64,000 nucleotides of DNA from Lysinibacillus xylanilyticus (GTDB taxonomy: Bacteria > Bacillota > Bacilli > Bacillales_A > Planococcaceae): contig NZ_MDDN01000001.1 of the NCBI RefSeq assembly GCF_001708185.1, positions 62,001-126,000 on the forward strand, given 5' to 3'. Each line of letters opens with the position of its first letter. Within the stretch, counting starts at the first letter, position 1. The notes beneath the pieces were generated by a model. The model did not search any database, was not told the DNA's origin, and saw nothing but the letters and a program-made list of their open reading frames with translations. Below, one piece after another: positions 8,134-16,592 of this stretch. The position numbers were made by a program, and so were the translations under genes.

Positions 8134-9033
8134 ATGGGGATTCAGGGGAAAGCAAATTTATTGATGGTTATTGTGACAATGTTTTGGGGATTATCTTATA
8201 CCTTTATGGTAATGGGACTTGAAACAATGGCAGTTTATAATGTGGTGGCATTGCGTTGTATCATCGCATTTTTGGCAGCAGGTATTATCTTTTATAAACG
8301 AATAATTAAGGTCGATGCAAAAACATTAAAGTATGCAGCTATTCAAGGGTTTCTGTTATTTATTGTGTTCGCTCTTAGCTTAATCGGACTAGAAACAACT
8401 TCTGTATCCAATGCTGGATTTATTTTAAGTTTAACAGTTGTCTTAGTACCTATTTTCAGCAGTTTTATTGAAAAAAAATTACCTTCAAAAGCAGTTAGCT
8501 TTGCGATCGTTTGCACAATGATTGGCATTACAATTTTAACTACTCATGGCTCAGTTTCCTTTCAAAAAGGGGATATTGTAGTAGCCATCGCAGCACTGTG
8601 TTATTCAATTTACTTATTATTAAATAGTTCATTTACAAAAAACGTTGAATCAATCTCCTATGGCATTTACCAGCTCGGTTTTGCTGGACTTTATGCACTT
8701 ATCTTAACATTCATTTTTGAAACACCAACACTTCCAAGTACCACGACTGCATGGATTGCCATTATCGGGCTAGGTGTCATTTGTAGTGCATTTTGCTTCG
8801 TAGGGCAAACTGTTGCACAACAGTATACTTCTGCTACACATACAGGACTTATTTTTTCTTTAGAGCCGATTTTTGCAGCGATGTTTGCTATGATGTTTAT
8901 CGGCGAAGGAATAACGATAAAATTATTAATTGGTGGTAGCTTTATTCTAATCGGTAACCTTGTTGCACAATTAGAGCATCTTCATGTTTTACGCTTTATT
9001 AAAAAACAAGAACATGAGAAAGCTATACATTAA
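8134..9033 (+). CDS. EamA/DMT-family transporter
   Basis: 299 residues with ten hydrophobic segments arranged as two EamA repeats (first repeat opens FWGLSYTFM; second about residues 150-285). These inner-membrane proteins export small metabolites such as amino acids or nucleobases; substrate is not predictable. ATG 8134 follows TAGGTGA. It is divergent from the LysR gene, which likely regulates it, and followed by a strong terminator. Confidence 0.88.
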   Translation: MGIQGKANLLMVIVTMFWGLSYTFMVMGLETMAVYNVVALRCIIAFLAAGIIFYKRIIKVDAKTLKYAAIQGFLLFIVFALSLIGLETTSVSNAGFILSLTVVLVPIFSSFIEKKLPSKAVSFAIVCTMIGITILTTHGSVSFQKGDIVVAIAALCYSIYLLLNSSFTKNVESISYGIYQLGFAGLYALILTFIFETPTLPSTTTAWIAIIGLGVICSAFCFVGQTVAQQYTSATHTGLIFSLEPIFAAMFAMMFIGEGITIKLLIGGSFILIGNLVAQLEHLHVLRFIKKQEHEKAIH

Positions 9034-9054
9034 TATTGAATCCACACAATACAA

Positions 9055-9090
9055 AAAACAGAGTGATGCTGTACATTCACTCTGTTTTTT
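9055..9090 (+). terminator. Terminator of the EamA transporter gene
   Basis: AAAAACAGAGTGA / TCACTCTGTTTTTT stem and T tract, 20 bases after the stop. Confidence 0.92.
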
Positions 9091-9122
9091 GTATTTATAG
9101 ATATCTTCAAATTTGTTCAGCC

Positions 9123-9254
9123 TCATTCATACATACGCTCCTCGTAATATTCAGGAGTTTCTACATTATCAAAAGTAGATTCTGGTACAGTTCGACGAGG
9201 ACTAAGCGAATCATGACGATAATGATTCTCTTTCGAAATAGTTGATGTCATCAT
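9123..9254 (-). CDS. 43-residue acidic small protein downstream of the YflT-like gene
   Basis: Starts MMTSTISKENHYRHDSLSPR and ends TPEYYEERMYE. It begins 8 bases after the YflT-domain stop codon on the same strand, with only a weak ribosome binding site (GTGGGACT, 13 bases away). It may be a translationally coupled small protein, or the C-terminal tail of the YflT protein separated by a frameshift, since some relatives have polar tails. Unrecognised family. Confidence 0.4.
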   Translation of the reverse strand: MMTSTISKENHYRHDSLSPRRTVPESTFDNVETPEYYEERMYE

Positions 9255-9262
9255 AGACTCAG

Positions 9263-9595
9263 TTAAGTCCCACACTCAGTTAATAATACAATAGCACCTA
9301 GTTCTACGAGTTGAGCATAGTATGCTGTTTGTCCCTCAGTAAGATCAAATCTCTTTAATCCTTCTGTTACAGCTGATTCACCAGTAAACCATGATTTAAA
9401 TTGATCCACCCAATTCCCTACCTCATGTGTTTTAACGTCAGTATCCCATTTTACATCCTCTAATTTGCATGGATCCTTGGCAATAATGTGAATGTCCTCT
9501 ATTTGAAATGCTTTTAATCGCATACTTTCTAAAATATGAAGCATTTCTTCCCTTGAATGGGCCACTTCAATTTGTGAGTTTTGTTCATTCATCAT
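9263..9595 (-). CDS. General stress protein with YflT (heat-induced) domain
   Basis: 110 residues. The N-terminal VAHSREEMLHILESM and VIAKD-type strand, followed by a TGESAVTEGLKRFDLTEGQ loop and AIVLL strand, match the YflT / GsiB-neighbour stress domain. Function is unknown in the family, members being sigma-B-induced in Bacillus. Start ATG 9595 lies 8 bases from AGGAGG; a TTG at 9601 is too close. It neighbours a Dps gene, consistent with a stress role. Confidence 0.8.
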   Translation of the reverse strand: MMNEQNSQIEVAHSREEMLHILESMRLKAFQIEDIHIIAKDPCKLEDVKWDTDVKTHEVGNWVDQFKSWFTGESAVTEGLKRFDLTEGQTAYYAQLVELGAIVLLTECGT

Positions 9596-9712
9596 GTTCA
9601 ATTCCTCCTAATTTATATGGCTTACTAGGTATTTACCCTACTTTTCAAGAAAAAAACATTTTGCTACCTCTTCACGTCTTGTTACAATGGTTTGGCGTTT
9701 TTATTAAATGAA

Positions 9713-9759
9713 AAAAGAGGCAATGGTCACTTACTCAAAAGTGATCAAATGCCTCTTTT
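9713..9759 (-). terminator. Terminator of the dps gene
   Basis: AAAAGAGGCA / TGCCTCTTTT outer stem with an inner TCACTT / AAGTGA stem; U-rich on the minus strand. Confidence 0.85.
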
Positions 9760-9778
9760 ACTATTTACTTTTTGGTTA

Positions 9779-10219
9779 TTAGCCACCTAGGAATGCTTTT
9801 AACATCCAAGTATGCTTTTCAAGGGACTGAAACATAGCATTAAGTAAATCCTCTGTACGGTCGTCTCCTTCTTCAGCCGCAAGCTCCATTGTTGAGTTTA
9901 AAGCTTTCATTAGCTTTTGGAAATCTGAAATAGTTGTAACTACCATTTCCTCGGTTGTCTCATTTCCTGTCGCTTCCTCAACATATGATAGTTCAAGATG
10001 CTCTTTTAAAGTCGCTACAGGCCTGCCATCTTTCGAAAGAATGCGCTCTGCAATTTCATCTAGATTTAATGTTGTTTCATTATATAATTCTTCAAATTTT
10101 GCATGTAGTGTAAAGAAGGCGTTACCTGTTACATACCAATGATAATTGTGCAATTTTGTATAAAGTACCGAGCATGTAGCGACAAGTTTATTCAATTGTT
10201 TGTTTAAGTTTTGCGTCAT
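9779..10219 (-). CDS. Dps-family DNA-protection ferritin (MrgA-like)
   Basis: 146 residues. The intersubunit ferroxidase residues are spaced as in Dps: H27, H39, D54 and E58 (motifs NYHWYVTG, TLHAKFEELY, LDEIAERI). The protein forms dodecamers that oxidise ferrous iron with peroxide and shield DNA in stationary phase or oxidative stress. Start ATG has GGAGGAGAAATA upstream. No clear PerR box was seen in the short upstream region. Confidence 0.93.
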   Translation of the reverse strand: MTQNLNKQLNKLVATCSVLYTKLHNYHWYVTGNAFFTLHAKFEELYNETTLNLDEIAERILSKDGRPVATLKEHLELSYVEEATGNETTEEMVVTTISDFQKLMKALNSTMELAAEEGDDRTEDLLNAMFQSLEKHTWMLKAFLGG

Positions 10220-10290
10220 TATTTCTCCTCCAATTATGTCACTCTTAGTATGTGTAACAATGCATGTTGGCTATACGCACATTTTTTTCA

Positions 10291-11382
10291 TTAACAGGAT
10301 TTAAGCTCCTTACGAATTTCTTGTACTTTTGCTAGTGGAAGCTTTGCAACTTCAGCAATCCACTCATCTTCAGCACCCTTTCCAATCAAACCAATAATTA
10401 TTTGTTTAATGCCTTGTTCGATGCCTTGTTCGATTCCTTGCTTAAAGCCTTCCTGTCTCTCTAATTCTAAAACACCAGCAAGTGTTGGTGGTAAATCCTC
10501 TTTATATAGATTCAACATTTCTTCCTCCCCACTAATCTCATCTTTAATATCTTTTACAAGCTGCTCTGACATAGATTTTGGTAGTTTCAATAAGTAATCA
10601 ATAAAGTAAAGAAGCGCTCTTATTTCTGTTCGTTCAATATTATTTAATTACCACACTTCTCTTAGGAGAGCTCTTTTATATGCAGTACGCAAGCTCATTT
10701 TATTTTTAGTACGATTCAAATAAATAGAAGCTAGTAACGCTTTACTAAACAGCTTAGGTGATTTTTTCAATGCTTCTTCATCAAAATCTGACACAGCAAA
10801 CTGAATCAATTATGCCTCGGCATAATTGCGTCTGGAATCGGCTTTGTGCACAAAGAACTCCTTTCCGATTCCGTGACATCCGCCGGAGGCTTTAACTTCT
10901 TTCAGCAAATGTTTGAACATTCGCTGAAAGAAGTTAAAGTGTACTTTATTTCCGTACCGTACTATTTATCATGGTACTGGTTCGTGCTTTTAGTACTCTT
11001 ATTGGTAAAAATTGCAATAGCAACAACCTTCTTACCATACCGATCATTTATACGATAGAAGTACTCAAACATGCGCTTCGCAAAATGTACTTCATCTATA
11101 GCTTGTACTTCCGTATGAACGAGGATCCATTGCTCTTTTCCATCTTTGAGATGGACCTTCGCTATTTGATCGGCTATTTTGCGTCCTTGACGATACTCAA
11201 TAATTTCTTTGAAAAGCTCCTGCTGTAAAAATTCCACTCGCTTATTCTGCATGTAACTCTGGCAAAAAGAACAACAAAAAATCTTCAAACAAATCCGCAA
11301 TTATTTTTTTCCATAGATTATCTTGATTCAACTGGTTAACCTTATACACGTCTGGTTTCTCCAAAACTAATGGCATTATCAT
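10291..11382 (-). pseudogene. Broken Rpn-family recombination-promoting nuclease gene
   Basis: Pieces of one protein appear in order on the minus strand: ATG 11382 MIMPLVLEKPDVYKVNQLNQ then LWKKIIADLFEDFLLFFLPELHAE and a stop; after a frameshift FLQQELFKEII, GRKIADQIAKVHLKDGKEQW and RYGKKVVAIAIFT; a stop after NQYHDK, then YGTEIKYTL; the 132-bp insert; then FAVSDFDEEALKKSPKLFSK, a TAA after REVW, and finally FIDYLLKLPKSMSEQLVKD through to KELKSC with the GIEQGIEQG tail typical of the family. At least two stops, one frameshift and one insertion make it inactive. Confidence 0.88.
10807..10938. mobile_element. 132-bp palindrome-ended element inserted in the Rpn pseudogene
   Basis: One end is the palindrome CAATTATGCC-TC-GGCATAATTG; the other is a 16-bp stem TTTAACTTCTTTCAGC ... 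GCTGAAAGAAGTTAAA (10891-10906 / 10923-10938). Between them lie TTTGTGCACAAA and CCGCCGG. The host protein reading is interrupted exactly here (GTEIKYTL before, FAVSDFDEE after). It has no room for a transposase, so it resembles a MITE or REP-like sequence mobilised in trans. Confidence 0.65.
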
Positions 11383-11549
11383 TTCATTCCCCCTCGTATC
11401 TTAAAACCATTATAGCTAACACGAACATAAGTTTCTACAATCTTATTGTTTTTTATTTAAGAATATTAAAACTATTCTCTATAATTATTTCACTTTCCGA
11501 AATAGTTTCGTTATAATGGAGACAGTTACATAAAAAGGGGTGTTAATTG

Positions 11550-13361
11550 ATGGATTTACCATTACGAAAAGATGTACCAGTAGAAGAAACTTGGGATTTA
11601 AAGGGTTTACTTGAAAATGATGCGGATTTTGAGCCTGCTTTAGCTCAGCTTGTAGAGGATGCACTAAACTTTGAACGCAAGTATCAAGGTACGATTACAG
11701 ATGCCCAACAGGTGATTGCTGTATTAACAGCTTTTGAAGCATTACAAGCAAGCATTGTTCCTATTGGCGCTTATGCAAACTTAAATATTCAAGCAGATCG
11801 TACGGATGATGTAGCCCAAATGCGTTCTGCAAAATTCAGTACAGCCGTCGGAAAAATTAGTAGTGCACTATCATTTGTACGCAGTGAATTACTAGCATTA
11901 GATGAAGTGATTTTACAAGAAGCTGCGAAGTCTAGCCCTATTTACAAGATTTACTTAGAAGAATTGTTAAAGCAAAAGCCTCATCAGCTACATCCAGAAG
12001 TGGAAAAAGCATTAGCTTCATTCAGTTCAACTTTTAAGGCACCATATGAAACGTATAATACGGCAAAGCTAGTTGATATGCATTTTGGACAGTTTGAGGC
12101 AAATGGTGAAACGCATCCACTAAGCTTTGTATTATTCGAAAATAACTGGGAGTTTGAGGCTAATACAAATGTACGCCGCGCTGCATTTGAAGCATTTTCT
12201 AGTAAATTACGCGATTATCAGCACACAACTGCCAAAATCTATAACACACATATCCAACAAGAAAAAACAATGGCTGATTTACGAGGCTTTGACTCTGTCA
12301 TTGACTATTTACTGTTTGATCAGGATGTTGATCGATCGCTATATAATCGTCAAATAGATCTTATTACAAAAGAGCTTGCGCCTCATATGCGCCGTTACGC
12401 AAAGCTTATTCAACAAGCGAATGGCATCGAGAAAATGACATTTGCTGACTTAAAGATAGCACTTGATCCAGATTACGATCCTAAAATAACAATGGCTGAA
12501 GCAAAGGGTTATGTAGAAAAATCGTTAGCAGTTATGGGTGAAGAATACAAGAACTTAATTGAGAAGGCTTTTAACGAGCGTTGGATTGATTATGCACCAA
12601 ACAAAGGAAAATCTACGGGTGCGTTCTGTTCGAGTCCATATGGCAGTCATCCATATATTTTAATGTCATGGAATGAACGTATGAATGAGGTATTCACTCT
12701 GATCCACGAGTTAGGACACGCAGGTCATTTTGCAAATGCGCATGCACATCAATCTTATTTTAACAGTCGTCCTTCGTTATACTTTATTGAGGCACCATCC
12801 ACAATGAATGAAATGCTACTAGCTAATTATTTATTAACTCATAACGATGACCTTCGTTTCAAACGCTGGGTTATTTCTAATATTGTGTCCAAAACGTATT
12901 ACCATAACTTCGTGACACACTTACTAGAAGCAGCCTATCAACGAAAAGTATATGAATTAATTGACGCTGGTGAAGCTGTTAATGCTACCGTTTTAAATCA
13001 ATTAAAACGTTCTGTCCTTGAAGATTTCTGGGGCGATACTGTCGATATTTCTGAAGGTGCAGAGCTTACTTGGATGCGTCAACCACACTATTATATGGGC
13101 TTATACCCTTACACATATAGTGCAGGCTTAACGATTTCTACACAAGTATCTCAGCGTATACTAAAGGAAGGCAGTACAGCGGTAGATGAATGGTTAGCTG
13201 TCCTCCAAGCTGGTGGCACGAAATCACCTGTAGAGCTAGCTCAAATGGCAGGTGTTGATATTACAACAGAGCAGCCGCTTCGAGATACGATTTCTTATAT
13301 CGGTCACCTCGTTGATGAGCTTGAACGATTAACAATGGGAATTGAAGCTATTAAAGGATAA
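11550..13361 (+). CDS. pepF: M3-family oligoendopeptidase F
   Basis: 603 residues, the normal PepF length. The zinc site HELGH is at residues 386-390 with the downstream glutamate in FIEAPSTMNEMLL. This cytosolic metalloprotease degrades short peptides. ATG 11550 lies 8 bases after AAAAGGGG; an adjacent TTG (11547) is an alternative start. Monocistronic, with a terminator after the gene. Confidence 0.95.
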   Translation: MDLPLRKDVPVEETWDLKGLLENDADFEPALAQLVEDALNFERKYQGTITDAQQVIAVLTAFEALQASIVPIGAYANLNIQADRTDDVAQMRSAKFSTAVGKISSALSFVRSELLALDEVILQEAAKSSPIYKIYLEELLKQKPHQLHPEVEKALASFSSTFKAPYETYNTAKLVDMHFGQFEANGETHPLSFVLFENNWEFEANTNVRRAAFEAFSSKLRDYQHTTAKIYNTHIQQEKTMADLRGFDSVIDYLLFDQDVDRSLYNRQIDLITKELAPHMRRYAKLIQQANGIEKMTFADLKIALDPDYDPKITMAEAKGYVEKSLAVMGEEYKNLIEKAFNERWIDYAPNKGKSTGAFCSSPYGSHPYILMSWNERMNEVFTLIHELGHAGHFANAHAHQSYFNSRPSLYFIEAPSTMNEMLLANYLLTHNDDLRFKRWVISNIVSKTYYHNFVTHLLEAAYQRKVYELIDAGEAVNATVLNQLKRSVLEDFWGDTVDISEGAELTWMRQPHYYMGLYPYTYSAGLTISTQVSQRILKEGSTAVDEWLAVLQAGGTKSPVELAQMAGVDITTEQPLRDTISYIGHLVDELERLTMGIEAIKG

Positions 13362-13384
13362 TCAACCCTACTCTACTTAACAAG

Positions 13385-13427
13385 AACCATCCAACGCTTT
13401 CAAGGCGTAGATGGTTTCTTTTTTTAG
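13385..13427 (+). terminator. Terminator of pepF
   Basis: AACCATC...AACGC / GCGT...GATGGTT stem followed by TTCTTTTTTT. Confidence 0.85.
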
Positions 13428-13600
13428 TTCTAAGTTAGAAAATATGTACATATACTAGAATCAGGGCGTCCCTCTACCTTTTTTAGATATTTCTAAATAG
13501 ACTATCATTTTTCTTCGTACAAATGTACCGTTATTATTAAGTGTAAGCAATTTATTTAGCAAAATTCGACTAACAATTTTCAAAGGAAGTGTTTCTAATT

Positions 13601-14584
13601 ATGGTAAAACGTAATGATCCATGCCCATGCGGTAGCGGCAAAAAATATAAAAAATGTTGTGAAGGTAAACAGCAGGTTACAGTAGAAACTGTAGCAATCG
13701 AAGAATTAGAGCGTGTACTACAAACATTTTACTTAGAATACCCTGAACGCAAAGATGTTCGTGCCTATATCGAACATGTAGGCACATGGCAGCCTAAATT
13801 AGAGAGCGTACTACAAAGAGAGCTAATTGAAGCAATCGCGTTAGACGACTTCTTCTTCCATCAAGAGCCATCTATTTGGAAAGGTTACTTAAAGAAAACG
13901 AAGAAAAAAGCGGTAAGACCTTCTACGTTAAAAGTACTAGAAGGCTGGTCACAACCGAATTTATTTATTGGTTCGGTGTCAGTTGTAGAAGAAAAATATT
14001 TCAAGGCTATTCATGTGTTAACAAATGAAGAAATTTATATTCGTCGAGAAAATGACAAGCCAATTCCTGAAGGCATGCATGTTTTTGCATTCATTTTACC
14101 CGATGGTACAAAAAAATCAGAGTATTATTTAGCTGTTTCAACGCTGATTTTCTTCCCAGAAGATCATGCAAAAGTATTTGAGCAATTCAAGAAAAATTTT
14201 GAGGCTTCTGACAAGAAGGTTGGAGCGTTCTTAAAAGAAGAACATTTATCCTTCTGGGAGTTACTTGTTACAAATGGTTATAAAGGCGAGGAATTCACTA
14301 ACTTTGAGAGCAATGTACTTACACAAGTTAAAGATTTCCTTGAGCAAAATGATCGTGAAACAGCTCCTATGTTAGAGCTTTTAGAGGACTATTTAATTGA
14401 AGGACAACCAGCTGCGCGTAAAGAGGCTGCCATTGCTGCTGGTGCGATTCGATATGGTCAGGAAAAAGAGTTGTTCGAGTCGCTATCAATGACAGTAAAA
14501 GAAATCGCAGCAACGTTTGATATTTCAGCTTCCTCTCTGACAAAATATTACCAAGACTTAAGTAACTATGTTGCAACTAAATAA
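13601..14584 (+). CDS. SEC-C metal-binding domain protein
   Basis: 327 residues. The SEC-C zinc motif RNDPCPCGSGKKYKKCC is at the very N-terminus (residues 4-20), unlike SecA where it is C-terminal. The middle has no recognised domain; the last ~60 residues include an HTH-like stretch (VKEIAATFDISASSLTKYY). ATG 13601 was chosen because the motif follows it directly and GGAAGTG precedes it. Role unknown. Confidence 0.85.
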   Translation: MVKRNDPCPCGSGKKYKKCCEGKQQVTVETVAIEELERVLQTFYLEYPERKDVRAYIEHVGTWQPKLESVLQRELIEAIALDDFFFHQEPSIWKGYLKKTKKKAVRPSTLKVLEGWSQPNLFIGSVSVVEEKYFKAIHVLTNEEIYIRRENDKPIPEGMHVFAFILPDGTKKSEYYLAVSTLIFFPEDHAKVFEQFKKNFEASDKKVGAFLKEEHLSFWELLVTNGYKGEEFTNFESNVLTQVKDFLEQNDRETAPMLELLEDYLIEGQPAARKEAAIAAGAIRYGQEKELFESLSMTVKEIAATFDISASSLTKYYQDLSNYVATK

Positions 14585-14603
14585 TGCATAAAAATAAAAA
14601 GAC

Positions 14604-14640
14604 GCCGTACACCTTTTTACTTAAAGTGTACGGCTCTTTG
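14604..14640 (+). terminator. Terminator of the SEC-C gene
   Basis: GCCGTACAC / GTGTACGGC stem followed by TCTTTGTG, 20 bases after the stop. Confidence 0.8.
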
Positions 14641-14652
14641 TGTATAAACAGA

Positions 14653-14701
14653 AAAAAGCTACTTTTGTAATAAGTAAGGACCTATCACAAAGTAGCTTTT
14701 T
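14653..14701. terminator. Second hairpin after the SEC-C gene
   Basis: AAAAAGCTACTTTTGT / ACAAAGTAGCTTTTT near-perfect stem with A and T flanks on both sides, so it could terminate in either direction. No second gene ends here on the plus strand; from the minus side the zinc-finger gene at 14.9 kb could use it. Confidence 0.65.
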
Positions 14702-14872
14702 CTATGGTAACCAACCAATTCCATTATTTCCGAACATATTGTTATTTATGCATTGTATTTAGTAAATATGATTATTTTTTATGCAAAAATAAAACTTTTA
14801 TCACTATTATTTTAACGTACTCGATTTAGTACTTATGATTACTTTGTTAAAGCCTTTAAAATCCGCAGACAT

Positions 14873-15064
14873 TTACCTACTATAAACCTTTAGAAGCTCT
14901 TCTCCTAGAAACTGTAGTCTCTCCCCTACTGAGCAAGCTTCAATACAGAAACGATGAGCTCCAGGCTTACCACGCTCTTTTCGTAATTGCTTTATCACTA
15001 GGCAATCAGCGCAATACGTATCATGCAGTTCATCAATATCTTTCATAACCGTCACTTTATCCAT
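14873..15064 (-). CDS. Small zinc-finger protein
   Basis: 63 residues with HDTYCADCLVIKQLRKERGK then HRFCIEACSVGERL, i.e. paired C-x2-C / C-x3-C ligands as in the small Bacillus zinc-finger family (zf-C2HCIx2C type). Function unknown; probably binds zinc and perhaps nucleic acid. Start ATG 15064 follows AAGGAGC at 11 bases; ATG at the internal MKDIDEL is an alternative. Confidence 0.75.
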   Translation of the reverse strand: MDKVTVMKDIDELHDTYCADCLVIKQLRKERGKPGAHRFCIEACSVGERLQFLGEELLKVYSR

Positions 15065-15233
15065 TTTGAACTCTTGCTCCTTTCACGTCCAAATTTCACT
15101 TCTTACTATTATGAAGTGAACGTTTTGATCAAGCAACTATTTTTTTTGTTGATCTTCATCTCATTAAGATATTGTGTAAAAACACTATTGATGTACAATT
15201 AAAGTAAAATCTAAATTAAAAAGTAGGGATTTT

Positions 15234-15626
15234 ATGTTAGAAGTAAACATAGATGCCGCCAGTGCAGGAAATCCAGGCCCTAGTGGTATTGGAATATTTA
15301 TTAAAGGAGAAGGCCAACATATACAAATCAGTGAGTATATAGGGCAAACCAATAACCATATTGCTGAGTTTACTGCCTTAGTACGTGGTCTTGAAGAAGC
15401 ACAAAAAATCGGTTCAAACATTGTCTCAGTACGTTCTGATTCAAAAATTGTTGTAGCCTCTATGGAAAAAGAATATGTCAAAAATGAGGAATTTAAACCT
15501 TATCTTGAGCAGGCACTTACACTTGCACGTAGCTTCGATTTATTTTTCATCAAATGGGTTCCAGATACGCAAAATAAAGCTGCAGATGCACTTGCACGTA
15601 ACGCAATTCAAAAAGGAAAAAAATAA
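15234..15626 (+). CDS. RNase HI-like protein (YpdQ/YpeP type)
   Basis: 130 residues of the RNase H fold. The four acidic catalytic positions are present: D7 (VNIDAAS), E45 (AEFTAL), D69 (RSDSK) and D118 (AADALA). It lacks the basic protrusion of E. coli RNase HI, as do Bacillus YpdQ/YpeP and archaeal-type enzymes, some of which are weakly active or inactive. Likely hydrolyses RNA in RNA-DNA hybrids. GTAGGGAT precedes ATG 15234. Confidence 0.85.
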   Translation: MLEVNIDAASAGNPGPSGIGIFIKGEGQHIQISEYIGQTNNHIAEFTALVRGLEEAQKIGSNIVSVRSDSKIVVASMEKEYVKNEEFKPYLEQALTLARSFDLFFIKWVPDTQNKAADALARNAIQKGKK

Positions 15627-15920
15627 ACCACCTTATGAGGACTGTCCCTTGCCTACATCAAGTGTCAGTCCCTTCAATCCGTTCAGATACTTACTATCCC
15701 CCAATATGTTATTTTTAACTCTATTTTTTTATATGAACGAGTAATTTCAAAAAAATGTATTCAACCAATGAATGCTATAATGTGTAGTAATTTTCTAATT
15801 ATTATCCGTATAAATTGTATCCTTAATGTTATTTTATTGACATATAACTGTAATATTACAATGTTAATATCATTTATATACCAATTGATAATCTTTAAAG
15901 TTTTTAGGAGGATACATATA
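15627..15920. other. Intergenic region upstream of the LysM-NlpC/P60 gene
   Basis: No gene seen. A TTGACA at 15837-15842 stands about 80 bases before the start codon; a matching -10 is poor (AATGTT at 17 bp). Otherwise AT-rich without clear structure. Confidence 0.4.
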
Positions 15921-16532
15921 ATGAAAAAAAATAAAAAGTACCGATGGGGTTTGAAATTAGCTACATTGGCATTAAGTACATCTGTACTTTTTTCAACGAT
16001 TGAAACAGCATCAGCGGCAACTTACACAGTAAAATCTGGTGATTCTTTATGGAAGATTGCTAATCAACAGGGTGTTTCTTATCAAACATTGATGAAATGG
16101 AATAACTTATCTTCTCCAACAATTCACGTTGGACAAAAGTTAAACCTCAATACCCCGGTGTCTACACCTAAACCAACAACTAACCCAGTACAAATTGCTA
16201 AACAATATGTAGGTGTTAAATACACATTCGGTGGAAATACACCGGGCACAGGTTTTGATTGTTCAGGCTATGTCACTTACGTTTTTAATAAAGCCGGTAT
16301 TCCGACAGCTCGTAAAACAGCAGCAGGTTTTTACAATACATCTAAAAAAGTTAGCACACCTAAAGTGGGTGATTTAGTGTTTTTTGCCAATACATATAAA
16401 GCAGGTATCTCACATGTAGGCATTTATATTGGAAATAATCAAATGATTAATGCGAGTAATAGTGGTGTTAATATCGCCAGCATCAATAGCTCTTATTGGA
16501 AGAAGCACTTTGTTGGGTATGGTCGTATATAG
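15921..16532 (+). CDS. Secreted LysM-NlpC/P60 peptidoglycan endopeptidase
   Basis: 203 residues. Signal peptide at 1-33 (KKNKKYR basic head, hydrophobic core, ASA-A cleavage site), one LysM domain (YTVKSGDSLWKIA..., residues 35-77) for wall binding, a Pro/Thr linker, and an NlpC/P60 catalytic domain (90-203). Catalytic Cys is C114 in FDCSGY, His is H165 in SHVGIYIG; the third residue falls in MINASNSG, Asn where His is common. It cleaves peptide cross-links in the cell wall. ATG 15921 follows AGGAGG; the upstream open frame is not conserved-looking. Confidence 0.92.
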   Translation: MKKNKKYRWGLKLATLALSTSVLFSTIETASAATYTVKSGDSLWKIANQQGVSYQTLMKWNNLSSPTIHVGQKLNLNTPVSTPKPTTNPVQIAKQYVGVKYTFGGNTPGTGFDCSGYVTYVFNKAGIPTARKTAAGFYNTSKKVSTPKVGDLVFFANTYKAGISHVGIYIGNNQMINASNSGVNIASINSSYWKKHFVGYGRI

Positions 16533-16538
16533 TGAAAG

Positions 16539-16587
16539 AAAAAACAGTTGGCGTTTTGATCAATCTGATCTGACCCAACTGTTTTTT
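16539..16587. terminator. Bidirectional terminator between NlpC/P60 and MFS genes
   Basis: AAAAAACAGTTGG / CCAACTGTTTTTTT stem with a long loop, A-run on one side and T-run on the other, placed between convergent genes. Confidence 0.9.
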
Positions 16588-16592
16588 TATGC

